From the NCBI GenBank assembly GCA_020543525.1, contig JAHYIO010000007.1:744001-808000 (forward strand): DNA of 64,000 bases, in the 5' to 3' direction. Source of the stretch: Coriolopsis trogii (taxonomy: Eukaryota; Basidiomycota; Agaricomycetes; Polyporales; Polyporaceae). Below are positions 45,436 to 57,208 of the stretch, piece by piece; position 1 is the first letter of the stretch, and each line of letters opens with the position of its first letter. The notes under the pieces are model-generated. The model was not told the origin of the DNA and did not search any database. It saw nothing but the letters and a program-made list of their open reading frames with translations. A program made the position numbers and the translations under genes.

Positions 45436-47120
45436 CTAATAGCCGTATCCCCGGCCACCTCCTCCAACCATCGCAACGACACTCTTGCCTGGTGGAGGAA
45501 GACTGACGTTAACGCTGACTGGTGGTCCGCCAGGGCCGACGCCCGATCCATTCACCGCAGGGCCGGGCATGCCACCGCCGGCGCCCGAGACGGGCATTGG
45601 GACGGGCTGCCCGACGGATGCTGCGCCAACGAGAGCAGAGAGGCGAGCAATTTCTTCTCGCGACGCGACAAGGGCGGAGGTGAGTCGCTCGTTCTCGTTC
45701 GAGAGGTATTCGACCTTGGCCTGCAGCTGAGCCAACCATGCCTTCTTACGTTGGCGACACTTGAGTGCGGCTAACGTTGTTGTCGGGTCAGTCGAGATAG
45801 GAGCTGCGACGGCCGAAACACTGTACCTTGTCTGTTCCGCTCCAAAAAGTTCCTCCGTTTCTCCTCTTCAGTCTCTGGTTTCTTCTGGCCACCCTTTTTC
45901 GAGGACTGGGGTGGTGGTGATGTCTGCATGCCCATGTCATCTTCCTCCTCCTCTTCTTCCTCACCGAGGCTCTCCGACCGACCACGCTTGCCCCGGCCAC
46001 TCGTGCTCGTGCTCGCGGTGGTACTGGAGCGAGTACGCTTGGCAGGGCCCTTTGCTGCTGCTGGCTGCTGGGGTGCAAACTCGGGACTCTCGACGGCAGA
46101 TTCACCCTCGTATGTGTTCTTCCTCTTCGTGCCCCTCTTACCGTTGCCGTTGACGGCGGCGACACCATTGCCGTTCGTCTGGGCGCTGGCTGCGGCAGCC
46201 TTCTCCTGTTGTTCGCGCTTAGTAAGCTCCTGATGAGCCTGCGAGAGGAGGAAAAGGCCATTGGTAGATGTGGAGGCGGCCTCGACCGCCGAGGTGACGT
46301 AAGGTGTGCCGTTGGGCGCATTCTCGTTACGCGAGTGGTTGGCGTAGGCCGCTGTATGAGACATGGACAAAGGAGAGGGGTTTGTGGGAGAGGTATTATG
46401 ACTAGTGGCAGGAAGCGCACCAGTAATGGCGGAAAGAGTATTGGGGGTGATCGTGGCGACATTGGACAATGACGGCGTACCGTTGGAGCTCATGAGATTG
46501 AGCCAGGCGGCCGTTCCAGGAGAAGGAGGAGGGAAGACGGAGCCAATGATGGGGGTGAGGCCGGTGCCGGGTGTAAGACCAGTCCGAGGAGTAAGTCCTG
46601 TGCGGAAGGAGGTAGGATCGAAAGGAGGCAGGGGCTGATCGTTGTTGCTGTTGGGCTGGGGGCCGGCGAGCATGGCGGGGGACAGGGGCCCGGACCTGAG
46701 GGAATTGGAGAGGCCAGCGGAGGAAAAGCCCCAGGCATAGGACGAGTCGGAGGGAGAGTTGATGGCGTCTATAGGCGGGAGGGTAGGTTTTGCGTTCTCG
46801 TCCCTGTCCTGAGCTTTCGAGGCTGGGCGGGAATCATCGTGGGAGGAGTGAGAGATGGATGATCTGTTGGCCGAGTCGGGGCTCTTCTGCTGGGTGCGGA
46901 GGGAGGAGTCGTTTGTGGGTCTTGCGAAGGATTGCTCGAAGGGATTGGGCTCGAGATCAAAGTTGCTGCGTTTTGGCTTTGTGGGCGGCCTCTGAGCGGC
47001 GGAGGGCTGTTGGGGATCGCGAGAGGGGGAGGGCGGGGGGGAGTCCGTGTTCTTGTGGATGACGTTGTCGGCCGAGGGCGGTGGATGGTGTGGGCTACTG
47101 GCGAGGGCAGGGGAGGTCAT
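45436..47120 (-). CDS. atf1: bZIP transcription factor, Atf1/CREB type
   Basis: Stress-responsive bZIP activator of the Atf1 group. Two exons (47120-45827 and 45770-45436) code 542 residues. The N-terminus has SNFDLEPNPFEQSF, typical of the osmotic-stress region of fungal Atf1, followed by PGTAAWLNLMS in the activation part. Three tandem TGLTP units occur (RTGLTPRTGLTPGTGLTP). After an acidic run comes the bZIP: PETEEEKRRNFLERNRQ, joined across the intron to AALKCRQRKKAWLAQLQAKV, with basic-region signature N-x7-C-R, then a zipper EYLSNENERLTSALVASREE, IARLSALVG. The tail is Gly/Pro-rich, ending GRGYGY. In this family activity is usually controlled by the Hog1/Sty1 MAP kinase; the SP/TP sites here fit that but do not prove it. 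Confidence 0.92.
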
Positions 47121-50100
47121 GACGTTCGTCTGCTAAGGAGGAAGCCGTTCGGGAGAGGATGACGACGAGAGCAGAGTTGCGCGTGAAGTCACCAAGTCCC
47201 CCCTGATCCCAATGACGAACGCTGACGTCGTTATGTACACCACCCCATCAGCGGAGTCCAAACCCTCTTCTCAAAAAGACCCCCGCCACCCCCTTCTCCC
47301 GGGGTCCCCTGCCCGAGACTCCGTCCTGGTGGAGAAGGTTGTGTCGTCCTTTGCATCCTCCGACCCAGGCCGCCCCCGCCCCTCTCGCTCTCCTCGTCGA
47401 GTGCACCGCTGCTGGCCACCGCTCCCGCCATCTGTCCAGACCTCACTCTGACCGGGCTCTGCAGTCACTTGTCGTGCTATCTCGGTCCATCTCGCGTGAT
47501 CGAGTCTAGCCCCCTCGTCGCTCCCAAACAATTCGGCACTCTCCTCTCCCCCTTTCCGCTCCCGTGTGTCTTTCTTCTCCCTCTCGCCCACCACCGCTTC
47601 CAATCGAACAATCGTCCCCGTCCTCAAGGCCCTGCCGCCCCTCCTCTCTTGATCCGCCCCTCTCTCCCAGCCCGCATGACCCCATCCTCCCCCTCCGTTC
47701 CGGCTTAGCACCTCGCTCTCCTCGCAACAAGCACCCTCCCAATCGCAACGCTTATCTCTCGCCTCATATCCGCCACAAACTCATCCTACCTCCTCCCGGC
47801 CCATCTTCCTCCCGTACCAGGCCTGGGCCCGCTGTGCCTGTTACAACCCGTCGTGCCATCTCATCAATTCATGCACTCTTGCGGTCCCTATTCGCCCGCC
47901 TATCTGCCACACCATGTCCGTCATGTTTGCGCGTCCTCGGCTACCTTAACCACAGGTCTTTGATACGTACCTTGTACGTTGCATATCGCTGATCGTCTTT
48001 TCTCTTCTCGGAGTGTTTTTCGGAGCGCCCACACGTCATTCCGCCGCGTTGTCCGACCATGAACATCAGCTAATGGGTTCAGAAACTTGCAGGACCAAAG
48101 TCTGCGATGTCTAAATCCTCGTCCATCGCAATCAGCACGTTTCACATTCAAATTTGCTTAGCAAGCGCCACAACTCCGCCAAAACATACGTATATATGCG
48201 GCAGACCCGACCCTATCCGCATAAAGGATGTTGTTTCGAACATTTGCTCATCGGTCGTGATCTATCCGGCTTCCATCTGTCAAGCGTCATCATCACTACA
48301 TTCAACTCACGACACATTCTCTCATGCCACACACCCCGCTTGCGATTCCGAACGCCTCGCGCCAACGCCGTGAGAGGGCACATGCGCCATCCTCGTCCAA
48401 CCCTCCCTTCGAAATGTCGCTCACGAGCACGCCCTGGGGAGAACGGACCGCACGGACGCTCGGGTCGACCGTTCTAGCCGCGAACAAAGGACAGCTTTCT
48501 CTTCGCGTGCGATTCCGTCCATGGATCCCATGCCCCATTGGCTCCTTGAGTTTGGGCGTTCCAATCCGGGACTTGCGCTCTGCGTTTATGCTTTGCATGG
48601 AAAGCCCCACCTCCCGGGCTTCTGCGTCCCTGGACCATCGCCATGGGTAGAGGCAGACCACTGGCCGGTGGCAATGCCGGCCTCGCGGCATGTACTTAAC
48701 GTTCGGGCTGCAATGCAGGATGTGGGTTGCGATTTGCGGTCTCCACCCTCCTTCACATGCTACCAGACTCAGCCTTGCCAAAAACTTTCCGAGCTTCGAC
48801 AGGAGGACGCATGGGTCGCGGCGGTACATCGCGGGTCTGCGGTTCTCTGCACGCACAGGGGAAACAAGACCTGGCCTTCTGCGAATTCGAAGCACACATC
48901 CGCTTGCCTCCTCTCGGAAGGACAAGCACCCAGTCCGGCGGTCACGATGTGCGCATGTGAGCTTCCGGACAGCGAGACTCACTCCCGGTATCTGCGCATC
49001 TCGACATCCTTTCCGATGAAGAAAGTACAGTTACGCTCCTGTCTCGGTGCATGTACCGTGTGCATATACTTCAGACTGATGCATTCGCGAATCGTACGTG
49101 CGCAGCGACTACGTTGCTAATTCCGTCCCGGGGAACCTTCGTGCTGTACAGCGCGGGCCACGGTATTCGCTCACATCCTCGCCCTCGGACATATTCGATC
49201 CCAGCGGCGCATGCATGGCTGCGAAAAGATGCGTATGCTACTATATCTGCCCTCACCGTGAGCCATCCGAGCTCTCTCCCACGAGCGGCGCTGGCCTACC
49301 GCCTAGCAAAAGCTTCGGATATGCTGACTTGTATGTACTCCCCCCGACTTCTGCTCCTGCCCGATTACGGCCCTGCTCCTGCCCTCCGAATGACGCGGAA
49401 GATGCGAACGCCCGGATGAGCGTGGCCTCCTGCTGCTGCTCCTTGCTCTGTGCGATTGGATTGGGATCAAAGTCACTGGTAGCATACATATGTATACGTA
49501 CGACCACGTGTAGGGGCACATTCTACAGAGAACCTTCTGCTGCTGCTGAACGTCCGTTACTAGCCCGCGCCAGGATACGGGGAGCAGGCGTGTCGAGACC
49601 TCGGTGGGGGATGCGCGAGACCGAGCTCGGCACCCGGTGCACTAGAGCCGAGAGGCGAGGGAGCGTGCTCGTTGGTCAGAGTCTGAAGCTTGAAGTTTGC
49701 TCAAAGGGCAGACTGGAATGGGACAGGACAGCCGGGTGTGGCCTGGGGTGGTACGCATCGCGGCGTGCGCATGTCGTGGGCATCTCGAGGGCCCAACCCA
49801 AGGGGGACACATGAGAGGGCGCTGCTTCGCGTGGAATTCGAAGGCTCGTCGAGTTCGAGGCGGACGACGAGCTTCGAGTCGACGCGCGCGAGGACTGCTC
49901 TGCGCCGCGGACGAACGTGAACGCTCGCTGCTTGCACATATCCTAGCTGGGTGGCAGGGGTGCCCCCACCCCCCAAATGCGACCCTCGGTGCCGTCCTGT
50001 CGGTCGTGCACGAACGTGGAAGGTACGGCCCACATCGTCCTGCGGCTTCGTGGCGCGTCCGCGTACGAAACGCTATTCGGAGCGCCCCCTGAGTTCCGGG

Positions 50101-52657
50101 CTGGCCGCTCCATAGCATGCATCTGTCCGGTCGTATCGCACGCGAGAGAGAGAGAGTAGGTCTGCGCATCCATTCCAGGGGGGCGCGCCGCTGTCATCAA
50201 TCACATTGCTCAGGGGGACATGGCACGTACGATGGGCTTCCTTCCGGATGACTCGGATACGGCGTGCATGCATGCGGCTGAAACCAGCTGGGACTCCGCG
50301 TCTCCCCATACTCCCCCATGTGCAGATCCGCGCGCCGCATCATGCGGCCGCGAAATGGTGCCACTCGACCTGGTGGCTGCCTTATGAGGGCCGCTCGCTG
50401 TCTCCGTTGTGCTGGGCGCGACGGCTGGGGTGTCGGACACGCGAGGGCAGCGCTCAGTGCCAGTGGGGGCTGAACTTCTGATTTTGGCCTCTCGCCTCCT
50501 GCGGACGTGAGCGCACGCATGCGGTGGAGGCGCCTTCGTGTTGACCCCCTCGAACTCGAACCCGACGGATTGTGGGCAGGGCGGGGAGGGCCCGATCGAT
50601 GCACTGCGCGCTGACGCCGCGTTGATCAGACTGTGGTATGCACTGCCGGGATCCAGCCCCTGTACAGAGACGATATCAGGATCGCCAGAAGTGTAAGCTC
50701 AGATTGCGAGATGGAACCGCACTGACCGGATCTCTTGTGCATACCGCACTGGTTATTCCCCGGGCGTGGAACTGACCCATGCAGTCACAACAGTCTGGAC
50801 CTGGGTAAGCTCAGACACAAGGCCGTGCCATGGCACATGCCGGCGGCGGCGAGCACGGTGTCAATATCGGCGACAATACAGCTGCCCGTGCTGCCACCAT
50901 GTCAGTGGCCGTCTTCGGTGTCCATCTAGCTCTCCGCGCTCATCAGCACGCTATCTCCTCCCGTGAAGGTAACTGAGTGCGCATATACATACATTGTGCG
51001 GGGGCGCTTCGGGTGCGGAGTTAGGGTTGGCTTCGGTGTCCCCTCTACTCCCGGGCGCAGTCAAACTCTTGCCTTGGGGCAATCGCAGCAACCTGGAGGG
51101 CACGAATCGATCGCTGCGCACCAGCGTATTGAGACATGCGCAAGATGGGGCTGCCTCAGGTCTTGGTGGCTGCACCGGTACCGGTTCAGGACCTGACATG
51201 ATCTGTTTCTGGTCGAGTGGGATCCGGAGGACGTCCTGCACATTCGCAGACTTGCACTGCGGCCGTGGGTCGATGCGGGGCAGAAGAAGAGCATACCTCA
51301 CGTCACCCGGCAGTCTGGCGGTCGTTCCTTGTGCCACGCTTGATGCAGTCTTGCGCATTCCGCCGTTCTGCACGGTCTTTGAACGCGTGCGGAATGCAGA
51401 TTGAGAACGGCATTTGTGGCGTGGGTGAGATCGACACCGGACCCATCTTGCTGATGTTTAGTGGGGGAACGCAGGGTCGCTTGACGGCCTCCTGGATGCC
51501 CCGCCAAGCCATTCGCGACCATGGTGAGGAGTTGTGAATCTTCGGAGAACGGCCTGTGGCGAAAGACTGGGAACGGAGAGTGGTTTCACGTACTTGAAGG
51601 TTGCTGTTGCGTGGATGCGATCAAACACGGCAAATAGGGCTGCGGCGAGTCAACCGCATGAACAACTTGAACGCACGCGCACCGGTCTGCGTCCGAATGA
51701 TATTCGATTCTAGGACTTGTGCGGCAAAGCGCGAACCTATGGAAAGCTCGGGTCCGCTAGTCTCGGACTTACATCACTCCAAGGCCTGGTGCGCAGATGC
51801 CAGTACGGAGGGCCCAGAGAGACAAGATGACGCGCATTGGGCGTCTATTGCTCGGGATCTAGCCGAGGGGCGGGAGGGTACCTACGTCGGGGCGTCGTCG
51901 TCGTCCTCGTAATACCTTCATGATTCGGCCGGCGCGCCTTGCTTTGCATCTAAGGGCGCCTCCCATCACTCGCTCGATCGTGGCCATCAGCCCCCTGGTC
52001 ACACCGGTGCGTAGCCGATGCGTCATAACATAAATAAGAGTAAAAAGTAGAATTGAGTACATAGGCTGATATGCATAGTGCGCACGACTACAACCGCCGC
52101 TTGCAATCGCTCGGATACAAGAGGGTCTTTTTCTACCATAGTACATACAAATTACAGGCAAGTTGTATTTGTAACCCCCCCCCCCCCCCCCAGCCACTAC
52201 AGACTAGGAGCGTCCATCGTCACAACGTCCGAGTCGTACACTTCTTGCATGAGAAGTGACAGAATATTGCCACAGAAGAGCTTGGACCACAACCGCCTGT
52301 AGGGAGACACCGTATAAGATGCATTATGACGAGGAATGTCGGTGAGTACTGTTAGTGAATGCCAGGTTTGTGGACATCGCGACATTCCATTTATGGCATG
52401 TGGCGGAGTGAGTCATACTTCCAAACTCGTGAAGACAGCTTGACCATCCGTTTCGTCTCCAGAGTCACTTATCGAGCCATCGACACGGGGCTTGAACTGG
52501 ACAGCCGTCCGATCTACGCATATGTGAGTCAACGAGAAGGCCAAGACTTGCCGCCGGTCAAGCTGACAGGCAGATAGATATAAAGAGCTCGTGGAAGGCA
52601 CCCCCTCCTATCCACTCTCAACTATCGTCTGAAGATGAGAGCCACTCCCCTCGCCTC
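47121..52657. other. 5.5-kb gene-poor region
   Basis: The longest stretch without a supported gene. The first ~900 bp are pyrimidine-rich and probably the long promoter/leader of the bZIP gene. Open frames of 100-240 codons on both strands (for example 48302-48982 and 49098-49814) lack domains and overlap each other. A 17-nt C run lies at 52175-52191. A TATA-like TATAAAG at 52579-52585 precedes family A copy 2. It may contain old mobile-element debris, but I could not identify any. Confidence 0.4.
52175..52191 (+). repeat. poly-C homopolymer (17 nt)
   Basis: Uninterrupted C17, read directly, in non-coding sequence upstream of family A copy 2. Its length may be an assembly estimate. Confidence 0.8.
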
Positions 52658-54502
52658 ATGGGACGGAGACATCAAGCCTTCCTCATCGCCCGCATTCGCC
52701 CCTATGGCACGCCACCGGACCACTCCGGTCAGAGACGATGCATCGCCGCCCTCCACGACCAATATGGCTACAAGGACGTACCCCTCCGTGCCATGAAGCG
52801 TCTCGTTGATCTCGTCAGCCAGCCAGAGAACGCAGTCGTCGTCCGTGCAGAGCTCCGCGCCCTTGACGGCAAGTATGGGGCCCATGGCGGTCAACCCCCC
52901 CTGATACCTTCTGTTCCATGCCCGTACACTGCCGCGCTCTTCACTACGGCGTGGAGTACCGATCTGGAGCCTGGGCGCCCCTTCTACTCTACTACGCGTA
53001 CTGATCTTTTGGAGGCTCAAATGGGTTGTTGGGATGGAGGTTCGTCATCCTTTCTTCAGTTTGTATTCTCGCTGACAAGGACGATTGGATCAGACAACAA
53101 CGATGGGATCTCTATCTTGGACATTACGAATCCTGAGAAACCACGTTATTGTTTCGACACATATGAAAGCGGCCTTATGGATGCCAGAGGTTATCTAGCA
53201 GGCTACTATGACTTGGAGGAACTGCAGGTCATCCTGTACAGCCTGCGACCAGGGACCGTAAGCAAGGCATTCAGGGAGCGATCGTGGCGACTACTTTGCT
53301 CCATCCGCGATCTCGACACCGTTCCCCTGATCAACATTGGTGCCCTCCGCGAGGCTTGGCCGTCCCAAGCCACTACGGTGGTCTCCAGTGGCAGCTTCCC
53401 CCACATCTATCCCAGTGCCGCCAACGATTCGGGCGCTATTGTCAGTGTTGCCGAGGGCGTGTCGACCCTTGCAAACTTGACGTTCGATATTGCCGTGAAG
53501 CACCAGACTGAGGTCGACGACGATTCAATGTTAGAAAACTTCCTGTGGCTTCCTGGCAAGGCTGCGCGCGCGAAATCCATCCTCCGTGGCGTCAAGGAAC
53601 TTGGGCCAGGAGGCATTCGACTACTTGCCGTTGCATTGGCGGAGCTCAAAGAGGTGACCTCTGTCGATCTTTCCGGATTCCACCTATCAGCATCCCAGAT
53701 CAAGGACGTCCTCAACGGCATTACCGACGTCGAGTACCTCAACTTGTCCGACAATCCGTTGTTGGCTGCTGACGATATTCCAAGCATCCTGGATTCCATA
53801 CCGACTTTGCGTCGTCTCGTGCTCATGGACTGTCCCTCCATTGACTCCACGCGCCTCCTGGAGGTCGTCCGCACGCAGCCCTCGCGCTTCAAGTCCCTGG
53901 AGGGCATCCTGCATCCCGCCTTTCTCGAAACCAAAAAGCCCGACTCATACCCGAGCGCCTTCGCCTACATGACCATATCAGACCTTGACGGGCCAAGCTG
54001 TGTTTCCATTCTGTTCTTCACCCCTGCGCAGATCGTCCAGGCGCTGACCTTCCTCCTTCCGTGGAGGAATCAGTTGCTTACCAAGGGTACTGTAGAGAGT
54101 TATGACTGCGCAGCGCCCGTCGTCGGCTGTGCGGCCTTTCAAGCAGGCATGCTGCGTCCAGGACAGACGTTCAGCACACGCACTGTCACGAACGTACCCA
54201 TGTTCACTAAAGGGATCCCTCCAGGGGAAAATGAGCTCTGGGCGTTCCTGATCTCCTCCCCCGGCAGATGGTCCAGCACCACGAGGGACGACCCGAAGCC
54301 TGTAACTGGTTGGGCGTTCGTCCGTTTTGTCGCCGATGAAGAAGACGTCGACCCTACTTCCAGCGAACAGTCTATCGAAGACCTCCCGCCCACGGAGCCG
54401 CGCGGTTACTCAAGGCGAATCTATGACTTGAGTGGTTTCTTGGAGTGCATGAAGGACGCTGGGCGGCCGATGCCTACGCCAGGGGCCGTCAAGTATTTAT
54501 AG
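52658..54502 (+). CDS. family A copy 2, apparently shortened by a nonsense codon
   Basis: Start MGRRHQAFLIARIRPYG. The sequence follows copies 1 and 3: RRCIAALHDQYGYKDVPLRA, DGISILDITNPEKPRYCF, RDLDTVPLINIGALREAWPS, HLSASQIKDVLNGITDVEYL, NLSDNPLLAADDIPSILDSI and RPGQTFSTRTVTNVPMFTKG. The intron shared with the other copies is 53040-53093. It is 54 nt with no stop, so retention would keep the frame. The protein ends AVKYL with TAG at 54500-54502, where both paralogues have GAG (Glu). The frame then stays open and family-like (DLLYVKNPKTDEFYCPLM) to TGA at 54593-54595. The last 30 residues are lost unless the stop is read through or is an error. The rest looks intact, so it may still be functional. 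An out-of-frame ATG lies at 52635. Confidence 0.82.
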   Translation: MGRRHQAFLIARIRPYGTPPDHSGQRRCIAALHDQYGYKDVPLRAMKRLVDLVSQPENAVVVRAELRALDGKYGAHGGQPPLIPSVPCPYTAALFTTAWSTDLEPGRPFYSTTRTDLLEAQMGCWDGGSSSFLQFVFSLTRTIGSDNNDGISILDITNPEKPRYCFDTYESGLMDARGYLAGYYDLEELQVILYSLRPGTVSKAFRERSWRLLCSIRDLDTVPLINIGALREAWPSQATTVVSSGSFPHIYPSAANDSGAIVSVAEGVSTLANLTFDIAVKHQTEVDDDSMLENFLWLPGKAARAKSILRGVKELGPGGIRLLAVALAELKEVTSVDLSGFHLSASQIKDVLNGITDVEYLNLSDNPLLAADDIPSILDSIPTLRRLVLMDCPSIDSTRLLEVVRTQPSRFKSLEGILHPAFLETKKPDSYPSAFAYMTISDLDGPSCVSILFFTPAQIVQALTFLLPWRNQLLTKGTVESYDCAAPVVGCAAFQAGMLRPGQTFSTRTVTNVPMFTKGIPPGENELWAFLISSPGRWSSTTRDDPKPVTGWAFVRFVADEEDVDPTSSEQSIEDLPPTEPRGYSRRIYDLSGFLECMKDAGRPMPTPGAVKYL

Positions 54503-54595
54503 GACCTGCTGTACGTGAAGAACCCGAAGACGGACGAGTTCTACTGCCCGCTCATGACGCAGTCAGACCTGGAAAGTTTCTTGCGGGCGCCGTGA

Positions 54596-55281
54596 ACTTT
54601 GGAGGGCTACTTACACTTTACTCGTTAGACGTCGACCTGCAATGCAGTGCCACCGGTCATTTGAATGCGCATCGTCCAACTTTCTCGCTTCGACGGGAGT
54701 CGGTATCGTCTCCAATGTATCTGCAGCGAGGAATCATTTTGGGTTGTCCGGAGGTTACCAAAAACCTGCCAGTGTGAGATCGATGTCTTCTAGATTGTGG
54801 GCTTGCGCGCGACACGACGTTTGTTTGCCTTTAGTATACAGGGCTGGCGCCATCGTTCCGGGTGTCGTGCGCTACAAGTTTGCAACCTCTCGAACTCTAT
54901 TCCAGACTCGCTTCAAATCTGACTTCGCCAGGCAGGTCCGCACATCGGCTTTAAGTGCTCACAACATGCATGACTACTCTAACGCGGACTCCACTCAAAA
55001 GCAGACAGGGTACATAGTCGCGAATGTGGATTCCCTAGTCGTACGGCATCGTTCCGATGGCATCGCTTCAATTGTCCGAATTCGAACAACAACGTCCCGC
55101 GTCCAGTGCCCTTAACCAAGCCTTCCGAGGCAACACAAAAGGCGAAGCTTGCCGCCGGGCCCGTGCGCGCATTTATAACATGTGGAGGGCATGTGGCGCA
55201 TGCATTTGATTCCCACTCTGAACGTTCTGCTCTCAAGCACCACTGGTCAAACTCATCATACGAGACTACATACCACGCTTC
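54596..55281. other. intergenic region between family A copies 2 and 3
   Basis: No gene seen. A TATA-like TTTATAA at 55172-55178 lies about 105 bp before the copy 3 start. Copies 2 and 3 are in direct tandem. Confidence 0.45.
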
Positions 55282-57208
55282 ATGAGCTGGCCACACGCGC
55301 ACCAAGCCTATCTCATCGCCCGCATCCGTCCCTGGGGAACGCCACCGGGCCACCCCGGTTATCGACGATGCATCGCCGCACTCGATCACCGATGGTGCTT
55401 CAACACCCTACCCCTCCGAGCCATGAAGCGTCTTGTCGACCTCGTCAGCCAGCCAGAGAATGCGGTCGTCATCCGTGCGGAGCTCCGCGCCCTTGAAGGC
55501 AAGTATGGGGCCCATACCCATAAATATCCTTTCATACCTCCCGTTCCATGCCCATACGCTGCGTCGCTCCTCGCTGTGGCATGGAATGCAGCACTGGAAC
55601 CCGGGAATGATTTCTACTCCAGCGGACAGACGCCAGAGTCCGACCTCATGGAGGCTCATATGGGATATTGGGATGAAGGTATGACGGGCTTCGCAGTTAT
55701 TGGTGGTCTTGCAGCTGACAGTCCTGACTGTGTTAGTGAACAACGAGGGGCTCTCTGTTTTGGATATCACAGACCCAGAGAAGCCAGAGTACTGCTTCGA
55801 CCAGCATGTGTATGGCCTTTTAAACGCAGAAGGGTATCTGAAATATGGCCTTATGCTCGAAAGACGTTATTCGAACGAAGAGGACGCCATGGAAGCGATC
55901 CGCGGGGACGAATCACTCGTTCGCTGCATCCGCGATCTCGACACCGTTCCCCTGATAAACATCGGTGCGCTCTGCGAGGCTTGGCCGTCCCAAGCAACTA
56001 CGAAGGTCTCCAGTGGCAGCTTCCGCCACATCGAACCTCGCGCCACCGACGATTCGGTCAGTGCTGGAAGAGGTCTACCAAGCCTGGCAGACCTCACCCT
56101 CGATGTCGCTGTAAAGTACCAGCTTGAGGTCGACGACGTCTCCACGCTGGAGAAGTTCCTGTGGCTTCCTGGCAAGGCTGCGCGCGCGAAAGCCACCCTC
56201 CGTGGTATCAAGATATTTCGGCCAGCAGCCGTTCAACTCCTTGCCGTCGTATTGGCGGAACTGGAAGAGATGACATCTGTTGACCTTTCCGGATTCTGCC
56301 TCTCGGCATCCCAGATAAAGACACTGCTCAGCGGCATTGCCAATGTTGAGTATCTCAACCTGTCCGACAACCGCATGTTGACTGCCGACGATGTTCCAGG
56401 TATCCTGGAGTCCGTACCTAACCTGCGTCGTCTCGTCCTTATGGGCTGTTCATCCATCGACCCCACCCGCCTCCTGAAGATCGTACGCAGGCAGCCCTCG
56501 AGCTTCACGTCTCTGGAAGGCATACTGCATCCCGCCTTTCTCGAAATCGAGAAGCCCGCCTCATACCCAAGCGCATTCGCATACATGGCTACGACGATGC
56601 GCAACAAGCCGACATGGGTGTCCATACCGTTCTTCACGCCTGCGCAGGTCGTGCAAGCGTTGACGATCCTCCTCCAACAGAGGACCGAGTCATACGCTCA
56701 GGAGGGAGACGATGAATTCGACCATGGACTACCCTTCGTCGGTTGCGCAGCTTTCCAGGCCGGCACGCTGTCTCCAGGACAGAGATTCGGCAAGCGGGTA
56801 GTCACAACAGTGCCGTTGTTGACACCGAAGATCCCTCGCGGGGAGAAGGAGCTATGGACGTTCATGATCCTCTCCCCAGGTCTGAAATCTATGACTGGAT
56901 GGGGTTTCGTCCACTTCATCGCTCATGACGAAGTCGAAGAGACGGCTAGTGACCCGCTGAAGCAGTCGCATGGGTACTCGTCATGGACGATCCATGACCT
57001 CGAGGGATTTCTGGATTGCATGAAGCTTGAGGGGCGGCCGATGCCTGCCCCCCAAGCTGTCAAGAATCTAGAGGACCTGCTTACCCTCAAGAATCCGCAA
57101 ACAGGCGACTACTACTATCCGCTCATGGATCAGCTAGATATGTGTGCCATCGAAGCCAGCGTGAACTCGCGCACATCGGGGAGATATGGTAAGAGGCTCG
57201 ATATCTGA
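55282..57208 (+). CDS. family A copy 3: unrecognised LRR-like protein
   Basis: Intact tandem neighbour of copy 2. Exons are 55282-55678 and 55737-57208, with the intron at the same position and phase as in copies 1 and 2. Start MSWPHAHQAYLIARIRPWG. Conserved parts: RRCIAALDHRW, AMKRLVDLVSQPENAVVIRA, GLSVLDITDPEKPEYCF, RDLDTVPLINIGAL, LRR-like VDLSGFCLSASQIKTLLSGI, NVEYLNLSDNRMLTADDVPG, LRRLVLMGCSSIDPTRLLKI, and the C-terminal LPFVGCAAFQ, SPGQRFGKRVVTTVPLLTPK, ARGEKELWTFM-like segment (here PRGEKELWTFM). It keeps the full tail NLEDLLTLKNPQTGDYYYPL that copy 2 has lost. No localisation signal is seen. It is closer to copy 2 than to copy 1, suggesting a later tandem duplication. Confidence 0.87.

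Noticed and set aside
48302..49814. Frames of about 200-240 codons on both strands in the large gap
   Set aside because: They overlap one another on opposite strands and show low-complexity Ser/Arg/Cys composition without domains.
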